NCBI RefSeq assembly: GCF_910596095.1
Contig: NC_056546.1
Coordinates: 18,256,425 to 18,320,424 of the forward strand
Origin: Thunnus maccoyii
Lineage: Eukaryota > Chordata > Actinopteri > Scombriformes > Scombridae
Reading direction: 5' to 3'
DNA: 64,000 nucleotides
Shown here: positions 48,579 through 60,700 of the stretch, piece by piece
Position numbering within the stretch: position 1 is the first letter of the stretch
How the letters are laid out: the number at the start of each line of letters is the position of its first letter
The notes under the pieces: generated by a model
Told to the model about the DNA's origin: nothing
Database searches by the model: none
Seen by the model: only the letters and a program-made list of their open reading frames with translations
Position numbers and translations under genes: made by a program

Positions 48579-48766
48579 TCAATAGCTTGGGCCTTTGCTG
48601 TAAGGATCCCGCCTCATCATGCTACCATAGCACATGGATGGATCACACACCCCAGGCTGGCCAGGGATGCCAGGATTACCACTTTTACCATCTGCTCCAT
48701 TTAGACCAGGGGATCCAGGAGTACCTGGATTACCTGGCTTGCCGTATCCCTGGGGACCCATTGGAC
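48579..48766 (-). CDS. col21a1: COL21A1 terminal coding exon
   Basis: Encodes [20 protein letters not shown] and later triplets, then [23 protein letters not shown] and a TGA stop at 48581-48579. CDPSMC is the FACIT C-terminal hinge. Acceptor CTACAG. Confidence 0.94.
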
Positions 48767-51700
48767 CTGTAGAAAGAAAAGCCATGATCAGTTCAAAAGA
48801 ACAATATAGTAAAAGGTGACATTGAATATGAGACATCTTTTTATATACCTCAGCCAATTAGAATCCATGTGGCTTTCTGTAAATTAAGCAAAAGATTGAT
48901 TAAACTGAATAAAAAGTCTAATTGTTCACCTGGAGGCCCAGGTGGCCCTTGGTCTCCAATCGTGGTTCGACCAAGACTCCCCTTCTCACCCTTGAAACCT
49001 GGATCTCCTACAAACATAAGTGTCATTGTACGAATAATCTGCAAAATAGCTTTGGTAACATATTGATGACTTGACGCTGACTTTACCTTTCATCCCATTA
49101 ATACCAGGGTGCCCCGGCCTACCAGGAAGGCCTGGCTGTCCTCTGGACCCAGACAGGCCAGGAAAACCCCTGAGGCCCTGGGGCCCAGTTGGACCTGGTA
49201 GACCAGGTGATCCAGGACGACTTTGGCATCTGGTACAGCTACTCTGCTGGTGGCTCAGCATCAGTAAAGGCAGCTCAGCTAGGATGATTGACAATAAAAA
49301 AATATTTCAGATATGTTTTGAGAACACAGATAAACAGATTATGAGTCAGTCACAAGATACTCACACTGAATAATCTCCCTGCAAATTTGACGAATGTGCA
49401 CCTCAGACATTTCACTTGCCTGTAATAAAAAGTGATGGATTGTATGGATTTCCACTGAATGCCATAATCAGTCAATATCAGATATACAAATGCTTTAAAA
49501 AGAATAATAGTCGTCTGTATGACACATACAGATCTTCCTTCAGGTCCAGGTGGGCCAGGAAGACCAGTTTCCCCCCGCAGCCCCTGGGGGCCGGATGGGC
49601 CTGTTTGGCCTGGCTGTCCAGGCCGTCCCATTTGACCTTCTTGACCTCTCTGACCCATATCCCCTGTTGTCCCTTTCTGGCAAAAATACAAGCCCAGTGT
49701 TAGCAGTACATACAATATTTCAGTTTGGCTGGAGGTTCATGGAATGATGCATTAAGCTTGACATACCTCTCCTTTTAGTCCAGCTGGACCAGTTGCACCC
49801 TGTCAATCAAAATCAGGACAATCAGGATAAGACTCCTCAGTATGTGTTATTTTGATTATATAAAATTTGCCTCAAAATGCACAGTGGTAGATGATCATAC
49901 AGATGTTTGAAGAATGGCTAAATGCTATTAAACAACTAGGGACAGTAACACAGTCAGACATAACTCATCCCTTAAAACCAATGTGTTTCGACCATCTGTA
50001 AATATTTGATTTTGCTGTGGCACCACCAATAGGCTAAACAGGATACAGTTGTAAAATGTGTTGAAAAATGATTGTAATTTGAGTCAAATAGGCTGTGCCT
50101 TCAAGAACTTGGCAGCAAATTGTGGGAAAGGGTATGAAACATTAATTATAAATATGTACCAAATCTGGTGAAGATTAGATGAAATTTGAAGGAAGATGTT
50201 TTGCAATAAAAAATAAATGATAGAAAATCACTGTAAATGAAAATGGTTATGGAATAGGTGAATAGATTAAATATCAATCGTTCCAAGGAATCCAGGAGAA
50301 AGTTATGTCATTTAAGTCTCACTGTACAAGAGTTATGTGTGAAAATTTGAAGTGCTTCATAATTGGCCACATGGTGGCGCTAACCACATTTAAGACCAAT
50401 AAGTTCTTGTTTGGCCCATGACCTGACTTTTCACCGAGTTCCATTGAAATTGCTGATATCTAACAGACAAATAGAAAGATAAGTGAAGTTAAGCTAAATC
50501 TTATATCTTCAATCTTTGCTTTGGAAAAGGTTTGTACCATGTGACACCCATGTTTTAAAATGTATTTCTCAATCTCTTCCTTTATGAACTGCAAACTTGC
50601 ACATAATTAAAGAAAAGGTGCATTTTTATTTCAAAGCAGTAGAATATTTATTGGCAGTATCTTAGTGATTCAGTTTTTTGTTTGTTTTTGCTTTTTTAGT
50701 ACCCAAACGTGTCAAAGGAAGCATGAGAGACATACTGTATATTTTCACTGGTTCCCATGTTTTGTAAGTTTTCAACATAAAACAGAACACATTAAATTAA
50801 ACTCACGTGATCCCCCGGCCAACCATGCTCTCCTTTTTCACCTTTCATTCCCTGGTGAGAAAATAATCAGATTAACCTCATGAAAGCACACAAAATCAGT
50901 GTTTCAGACTCCATATTATACTTTATGTGCAGTATATCCTACAGGAGATATACTGTAGATTGGAACATGGACTCAAAGCATGACATAACTGGCATTTAAA
51001 GCAGAGTGCACTTTTAAAACACATAACACATTGATGCCCAATTACTGTGATTTCATGATATGAAAACCAATCCAGGTTTAATTCTCTGAATACCACAGTA
51101 GATTTTGTTTTCATGTTATAAAATTAATCCAATAAATGGGGCAAACCATGTTGGAAACCTATAGAACAGCAAATATCCAGTTATACTTCCAAAAGGAACA
51201 ATAACATGCAATTGTGATAAATGAGGGTTTATTGTCACTGTATTTAAAAAAATATTTCTTAGTCAAATGAGATAAAGACAATGTATTTCCCCACCAACAG
51301 AGGTACATTACTTACAGACTCATTACTTACAATGTCGAATATAATCTTACAACAATTATTGGATTATTGGAAGTTTCACACTGTGAATCACAGACCAATC
51401 ATAGTGATTAGTTTTTGTCAGTATGTAGCTGGATATGCTTTTCCATGTGCTTCTGACTTTTCTGTTGCCAAACCAAAATCTAACTCTCAGTAATCCAACA
51501 CCCAATGGTAATAAATTACACTCATGTTGATTCAAATATACTCTCAGTCCTTTGAGTTATTATTTTATATTAGCATTACAGATGTCAAAAGGATCATAGC
51601 ATGATCTGCTTATGTGACTAATTAAGTGGTGACGGCAGTGTAATTTTGTCTCCAACCTTACCATCTCTCCTCTTTCACCTGAATATCCTCTTTGCCCCTG

Positions 51701-54700
51701 ATAAAAAAAGACATGGATTATACCTCAAACACAAGGTCCAAATGATTTACTGAAAATAAAATAGCGTCAGAATATGTTGTTATGCTTGGTGTTACAGAGA
51801 AGATTTAACTCACTTCTGCCTTGTTTAAGTGTCTTTTATACAAATCCTCAAAATAATATTCAATGATGACATTGCCTAGAAAACAACTACAATTCTTGTC
51901 TTATAAACATTGAGTCATTATTGGAGGAGATGAGTCTGTAAATAAATATAAATGCACATTGGTCATCTAATTGTTTAACCCTGCCTTGTAAACAATGACA
52001 AATAATACATGTTTATGATCAATAATCATATATCTGTAAATATGTCAACTGGATGCAGCTGAAGAAACAATGGTGTCACAGTACTGGCCAAAAAAATTAC
52101 AGAGGAAATACCTTGCTGCCCTTCAGGCCTGGCATGCCTGGGTGCCCTGGCTGACCTGCTTGCCCTGGTTCCCCTGCTCTTCCCTGTAAAATAATTCAGT
52201 TAAACATTAAAATCAAGAACACACTTTACTTTCACTGTAGGGTACCATTACGGATAAACACTAGTTGAATATTCACTTGCAGCTTTAATGAAATAGTAAA
52301 TGATTACAGTATTTTGAATTAGAGATAATGCTGCCAGGTTCACATTAAATAAAAAACATACCGCAGGCCCTGGTGTCCCCTGTATTCCTGGACTTCCATT
52401 TTCACCCTGATTCCCCTTGATTAGGAAATAAAACATGTCTTATGTTACAGAAAACATACAATGAAATAAAATCCAAACCATATTATATTACTGACTGGAG
52501 TGCAGTTGGAATTTTCACTCACTTATCATAATTCATTTTCTCTGATGCATGCAATAACCATACTTTTGTGAGCTTTTGGTGTATTACAGCTTAAAGTTTA
52601 ATTGTGTCTAGTCATATGCTTTCTTTTCCAGTTGAGCAAGCCTCAGTAATTGCAGTCTGAAGCTCAGCCATAAAATCAAAATATTGCCTGCCTGTCCATA
52701 AACTAGGTTTTCACTTGTGTGCCATTCACCAATACACATTGGCTTGTTAAAGGCAGATCAGCTAATGAAAAGTGATTAGGAGACAGCGCGTCCAGACCAA
52801 ACAAGTGCAGACTGCTTACATTTCCACCAAAATTCCACTGACGAAAGCAATAAGACCGGATCATCGCTTAATTTAGCACTGTCGCTATGGCCAAGAGATC
52901 GTCACTTTTGCTGAAATGTCTTTTTGAATAACTGACCAAACAAAACATGTAATTTTGCTGATCCAAGAAGCTTTCTTTATGTTTCTTTAGTAAGAAAGCT
53001 TCAACAATTTAACCTTATCCAAACTAATGTCATTCTGTATTGTAATGCATTTGGTATAAACTGGATGATATACTGTAAGGCTTTGGAAAGGGATGGCATG
53101 TGATGTCATGCTGTGCAGCTCCGCAGCAAATGTTGGCAGCTGGTTAACTTAAATCATGACATGGCTCGGCCTGCAACTTGTTGGTTGCTGATGCCAGCTT
53201 GTGTGGACTGATCTGTACAATTGACTTTTTTGGGCTGCAGTTTCAGCCAGTGCAACTAAACAAGGTGGTCAGTCTCATGTGACAAATAAACTGGATAAAA
53301 TAAGTCACATAGCCAGCCATTTTCTCTCACAGCCCCAGTGATGGAAAGTGTATAAACCCACATTTTTATTTAGTGTTTACCCAGTTTACCCATTTTAAGG
53401 CTGTGCTACATCTTATTTATGTCTGTTGGTAAGATGAAAGTCAGCCAGTGTTTCTGCAAACATTATGTACAGTAGCTATGCATCACTACCACAGCAATTT
53501 GAATAAGCTGGAAGTGACTTTTTAAAAAGGCATAAATGATTACCTTGGGTCCAGTTGCTCCTTTTAAACCAGGTGCACCAGGTAAACCCATCTCACCCTG
53601 CAGGAGAGTGAGAAAATAATTTTTGTTCAGTATTAACATTTCAATGTGCATTGAACCTATTAACAAATTGTCATAATAGCTATCAACTCACAGGTGGTCC
53701 GGTCAATCCTTTGAAGCCCCTTAGTCCAGGCAAACCAACCTCCCCCTTAGATAAGAAACATATCGGTCAAACATAATCTCAAAGAGTGATGCAAAAATCA
53801 TTGATCAGTTTCTCTTATACATATACAGTATTAAGGAGTTTGTTACCAAGACAGGGGCTCACCTTTTGTCCACTCGCACCTGCTGCTCCTGGCAAGCCAG
53901 GCATACCCTAGTAACAAGGAAAGAGATTCACTGTATTGCAGATCATCACTATATTTAAGAATGGCAAAAAATGACCAAAAAAAAAAAAAAAAAAACACAA
54001 CCAATATGCTAAATTTAGGTACAGTATATAATTAAGATCATGGAAATTTAATTGTTTGTAATGTTTTTTCCTTTTCTATAAAGAAGATCTGTATAATGTC
54101 TTCATATTTTGAGCCTGGTCTACTGTATGCGCTCAAATTATTTACAGTCAGAGATTTAAATGATATAACAGAAATAGCATTTTTAATGCAGTGCTGCTGA
54201 ATTGAATCTAAAAACAGTGTGAAGTACTAGAGGTTCCAATTTACTTTCTGTCACAGAAGTGAGACAATGACTTTACTGTGTCAGTGACAATTATAGCCAA
54301 ATGCTCTATAGAAACAACTGACTGGACTAAGATTGGCTAGTTGTACACAGGAAGAGTGGAGAAACATGGTTTTCAGTTTTTCAGGCTAAATTCAATGATA
54401 CATTTGCAAATGTAGGTTATATAAAAAATAATGTTTCATTTCATTCCTTTGAACTACAAGGATTTGTACAATAGTAGAGCACTGTCTAAGGTTTCATTTC
54501 CATGTCATATGATATGATCTTAAAATGTTGCAAGTGGGCTTTGCAAACATATTTTAATTGCTGGTACATGCAATAAGAAAGGTAGTTGCTATTTAAAATG
54601 CACTGAGGAAAAAAAAAGCATATACAAATTTATTTTTAAAAAAACATGTAATACATTGGAAGTCAACACGTGCAGCAAAATTACCCTGGAAAGCCTCTTT

Positions 54701-57700
54701 AGTTTTTTTGTTTGAGTTATTTTCTTCTGACATAAATGCTTGCAGATGCTTAGTGGTTGCCTCAGACTGAAGTTTTTTGTAACACATGAGCAAAGTGAAC
54801 AGACTGGTTAGCCAGACAGACAGATAGAGCCACCTGAACATGTACACTCAACATATAGGTGAAGAAATCCTTACACTGATGTGTTAACTGCTCTTGTTTT
54901 AACTTGAGGAAGTGCAGTACTAATCCTGTCTCCTTTGACACATTGCTAACTCTATTGTTCTTGTGAGGGAAAATAGCTTACAGCCTTGTGGAGCAACTGA
55001 GTCATCTTTTGTAGACCCATCACAAACTTTTGGACGACACTTAACATAATCATGATCAGTGGGGTGGTTGCCCAGTTGAAACACTTTCTTCCTAAAACAG
55101 ATTTGCCAAAGCACCACAACATTCCCTCGATGAGTTAGTTTCACTGCCTTAGATTATGGCCTGAGTCTGCTTGTTACATAACAGGGTTACCCTGGGATGA
55201 ACTACAGGGGAAATACCCTTAAATTTCTGGCTACCAGGAGTGCTCTGTGTACTCGTGACAGTATGTTAACACACTGCAGTACTTACTACAGCAAAAGCAT
55301 AATGCATGCAAATCTGGGTGATCTATCAAATCAACTCTTCTATTTGTCTATTTCACTCTTCTGTTACATATTAATTTATGTTAACTACAATTTGTATGCA
55401 TTTGACTGTGAAGAACTTTAAACCATATCACTCTAAGTACCATACACACAAAAGTTCCTCTTCTTGCTGCAAAATGCTTTGATCAGAAGTTCTAATCTTA
55501 ACAAGGCCATATATTGTAGTAATTGATTGCACATTTCACTTGATATTACACATCAGAACCTCACTTTCTTGGAGTCCATGTAAAGATGTAAGCCAATGCC
55601 TGAAGCACAAGAAATCTACAAAATACCAAACATGTTTAATGAGTACTGTCTGTGTTATGACTCACAGGATGGCCTGCCCTTCCATCAGCACCAGGGATAC
55701 CACTGGCCCCAGCTTCTCCCTTAATACATTGGAGAAAAAAAAATGGTGAAGTGACAGATGATGAGCTATAAATAGAAGAGACACATGAGCAGGAAAACAC
55801 AAGTAATAATGACCTCAAAGCCAGATAATTATGTAATACCCAAAACACAAACAGCAAAACTAAAAGCATATTAAATAGACCAGCTCAATGGCTTTTACAT
55901 TAAAAACACATTTTATTTTCATCCAAATTGATAGTTATGAGATCTAAATTTGACATGAAGGCACCATTGTCTCATATATTTTACATTTCGTGTTGAGTTA
56001 GACATCTATCTAAAAAATGAAGAACACTTTATTTTTTAAGTTGAAGAACTTTTATGTTTACGAAAGCTGTCAGATAGAATTTGGAAAAAGACAAGGGGGA
56101 CACCAGCTTTGTATGACTACATTTGCATGGTTGCCAAACATCAAAAACAGAACTTTTGGGAACAGTAAAGTCTTTTAAGAATGTGCACGCTTATCCAACT
56201 TCATTCCTCTATTATTCCCCTAATCCCTGAATGAGTTTTGTAACATACTGTTCTGTATTGTCACAACAAACAGACCTTTTGACCAGGTTGCCCTGGAAAT
56301 CCATCCTTTCCATCTCTCCCAGGTAGACCCTGAAAGGACAGAAAGGGGTTTTTACTCACTATTATAATGACACATGAGGTCTGGCTTTGGTTACAAATTG
56401 TTTGATACCTACGGGTTTTCCTGGATAACCTGATGGCCCAGGAGGTCCCAAACTTCCTTTTTCTCCCTGGAAATAACATGCCATCCAATTAAAATAACTA
56501 TATTTCTTGCGTCATGATCAGTGACTCAGTAGTTTTTCGCCATTAGGATCGTCTAAATTCTCACCACTTGGCCATCTTTTCCTGGCAACCCTGCCATCCC
56601 TGGGGATCCTGTTGAGCCCTGAGAACAGTAAAAATGTTTAGAAAGGCCATGAGAAGTGATGTAAAAATAGCTTTTGTATATCATTCTATTTCTAAGCTGA
56701 CCTTGCTTATTTCAACTTTCCAGTTGTGATCACAATGTATTAGAATCTTGTCACTCATTTGACAATATCCTGGTTTTAAATATACAGTAAGTAGTTAGCC
56801 AAAATCTTAAACAAGTCTTTGTCAGTCAGAACAGGAGACAAGTGTAGGACAAGAGCACTTCACAGACAGTCTACCCTTTCATAAATGTGCAGTCAGTGCT
56901 TGATGTTAGTCAGCAATGGTCTTGTTTTTCTGGGATAGACAATCCATTTAAGCATTTGGACTGAAACGTAAGGTACATGTTTCATTGCATCATTCTGGCA
57001 TTTTCAGAGTTGCACTGGTTGACCTAAAAGAGAGTGCTGGTTAAGTGCTGTATCTGTAGAATTTTGCCAAAATATGGAGGAATGATGCACTGCATTTTCA
57101 CATTTTTGGGAGGGAAAAAAAACATAGATTTGGAAACAGCTGGGACATTACTTCATCTGCTTTCACAGATTCTACATGCCATCATTCAAAATTATATTAA
57201 TCACCTCATGAGGGAAAAATTGTATGATGTATTTATTACTGATTTGCTCAGGGATTTTTGTGGGTGACATTTTTACTATGGACTTGACTGTAGGATGCAT
57301 TCCCCCAAAAAACTGTATTTAAAAAGAGAATGAAGTCAAAGTCTAATTCAATCAGCAGTGAACAAACAGGTCCTTTGTATTCATGCTCCATTGCTTTTAA
57401 CAGCACATCCTTATCTTACCAAGAATCTACACCTATGCTATTGGCTCTGTGAGGCTGTACTAAGGTTCAATGGTGCTTTAAGCTAAATGCTAACGTCGCC
57501 ATGCTAACATGTTTATAATGGCAATTTTAATATGCTGACGTTAAGCAGGTATAATGTCTAATATGTTCACCGCTTTAGATTAGTATGCTAACATTTGCTA
57601 ATTAGCATAAAAAGTAGGCTACAATAGAGGCTGGTGAAAAATGTCACTAGTTTTGCAGGTATTTGGCAATAAACTAAAATATTTGACGAAGTGAAAACTT

Positions 57701-60700
57701 GGCTTGGTGATTGCATTTAATGAAAAGTCAAATCCAAATATAGCTGTTGAGACATCTTGGAACCATGAAAGTTAAAACTTAGCACCAATCCATCTAGTAG
57801 ATGCTGAGATATTTAACAGAATAAGTGATGGCAATGATGACAAATCAGGGATCACCAAAGTTATTGGGCACCATAAATGTCTGTGCAGGATTTTATGGTA
57901 ATCCATCTGAGTTGTTATCAGTTTGGACCAAAGTGGTGGACTGACCAATCCCTAGAGTTATGCATCTAGCATGGCTAAAAATATTTCAGAGCATGACAGA
58001 AAAACTTGGACCTCTGTCATGGAAAGCAAAGTCACACAGCTTCTCTGTTGATGAAAGCCAAGGAGGTAATTATAGTGTTAATGAACTACATAGATCGATA
58101 GCACAGACTGGATACCCACATAATTAGCAGTGAAATGTTCCTTCAAAGATGATGAATGACTGTGATCATGATCACGTATTGCAGACTGAATACACAAACA
58201 TAGCCACTTTTTTGGAAGCTGCTAACAGTCTTTCTTCCTTCTGTGTCCTTGAATCATGTTCTTCTGACTTAATACAGCAGACATCTCATGTTTCCATTCG
58301 CCAGATCCTGTGCCAGGAAAATAAAACTTCTGCACACCCATGGGTGGTCTTTCAATATTGGAAAAATTTGGAAAGGTAGATGTAAATTTGTTTTGTATGT
58401 GTGGAGAGAAGGTAGTGTGAATTCTCTCTAACTTTAAGTGAATCTTAAGCGGCTATCTGCTGGTCGAAGACATCTTTGTCCTTGGAAAGTGTTTTGTGTT
58501 GCATGAAGGACCTTTGACTTTCCTTGAGAGCAAACACCTCTTGACTCAGACATGAGGGAAATTACCCAGTCTAAAGTTTTGGAGTCTTTTCACTTGGCCT
58601 CAACAAGAAATAATTTAGACGTTTAATGCCAAATGGATACAGTTTGAATGTGAGCAAAAGGCATCTGAGCCCTTTACTGTTTCATATAAAAGTGGTGCTT
58701 TACATACACAGCATTTTAGATATGTAGAAGGTACTTTTACTGATCCATTTATTGCTGTTATTCAAGTTGTTTTTGGATCAGACATGCTGGCTTAATGTGG
58801 CAGTGATGTGTAAAAACTGATTCTGTGTTAGTAGAAGTTGAGATCAAGCACTATTTCTGTGTATTGTGTGTGTCTATGTGTGTGACATATCTTGCATTAC
58901 TGTAGAAGTATTTCACTGATGTATTGACGTAATGTCTTGAAATCACCCTTGTTTGGTTTGCATAAGAGGAAACACAGCCTCTAAAAGATGATGGTTTAAT
59001 AGTTAGATTACAGGTAATTCTGAGCTCAATTTGACTACATTTAACAAGTTATAGGAAAATATTGACCTTTTTATGTACCATGATCACATCAAATGGGATC
59101 TACAAATAGGTAAAATTATCTTTTTTATGTTATTCACTTTATGCAAAAGTTCTGTATAAATGGAAATGAGATAGATACAGTAAATCCTCTTGATCATTAG
59201 CAGATCAGGCCCCTACAATATTCGCCTCTTTGTGTTTTTGTATGGCCAAAATCCAAAGTATTTAACCTAATCAAAGAAAGTTGAGAAGACAGTCCAAGCA
59301 CTAGTAAAAACTTAATTTGATACATCCTGGATTTGTGAGTGAAACAGTTGGGGTAGATGGTACAGCAGACTTTGCTCCAGGTGCAGACATGTGTCTGTGT
59401 CCAGCTGAGACAATTTTCAAAATGACATTAACTGCTTCAATTGTTCTCCACTTCAGCCAACTGGCAGGGGATGTTAATTGCAAGGTAGGATGATATGACA
59501 GATGTGATGCAGTTTAGAGAGGGTGCATTACATCACTGCACTTCAAAATAATGCTAAAAGCAAAAAGTTGTTTAGACAAACATCAAAGTGATCAGGGCAA
59601 AAAAAATTCTAGACAAAGCTGTAGGACTGTCAGGCTTCTGCTCGAGTGCTGTGCCTGTGGTTGATGTCTTTCTACTACTGTTGGATCGCTTAGGCAATGC
59701 TTACTTTTATTTGACACTGCCTTTTTCCAGGGAATACTGGCAGATTCCCTTAAAGAGTCTCCATTTTGTATGGTTTATTGTATCAGTTTGACCTGATTTG
59801 AGCTGCTGACACATTTCAGCTCACAGGTGCTTTCTCTTTGTGGCTCACATGGGTATGGCTTCTTTGACATTGTTAAATATCATGACAACTAATACTAACA
59901 TGTGGCACTAACTGTATTCAGTCTAATCATGTATATATATTTTCTAGTCAGTGTGACTGAACAGTGGAAGGGGCAGTTCTTAAGGCAACACTCACTGTGG
60001 GTTGATCTGACTTCAGATAGTGTACTAATTTCTTAACATCTCAATACTTTGGAGTAGTTTTGTTGTCACCTAAGGCTTCTGTGTAGAGATTCTCACCCTA
60101 GCGTTGAATGTGAAAGAGATTGAGCTGACAGGTTTTAAAACGGTAAGAAAAGATTAATCCAAGATGTGCCTGCTATATAAAAGAACAAGGTTTTATTTTA
60201 AACTGATGGCCTCCAAGGTGGAACATATTATATGATCCCCTCTGTGATAAGTAATTTATATGTATCTGAGGATATCACAATGTAGTGGTGACTAAAAAAG
60301 AATTATACATGTTGCCTTGATTCCTCTATCTTCACATCTTGTCTTTGGATCTGCACCTCATATTTGAACTGGGAACCTAAGGAGTAGAGATGGATGCAAG
60401 TGAGGGTGAAAATACAACTAAAAGTGAAAAGAGATACACCTCTGGCTCCCTAAAAATAGAGAAGACTGTTTAAGCTTTCTAACGAAAGGGCAGAAATGAA
60501 GTCAGGAAATATGAACACTTTTAAAAAGTCTCTGATGGCCCTCATGCTCTCTTTGCAAAGTGCTCTTGTCCCACAGTATAGAAGTTGTATTTTTTACCCT
60601 CTCGAGGGAGCTGGCTTTATATTCATAACATATGGTTACCAGAGTGATTGATGCAACGATGTTCAAACGGTTCAAGTTGATGTGTCTAGCAGGGATTTCC

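Noticed and set aside
49071..49373. Proline-rich plus-strand ORFs opposite collagen exons
   Set aside because: Antisense of Gly-X-Y coding DNA, which always gives Pro-rich text.
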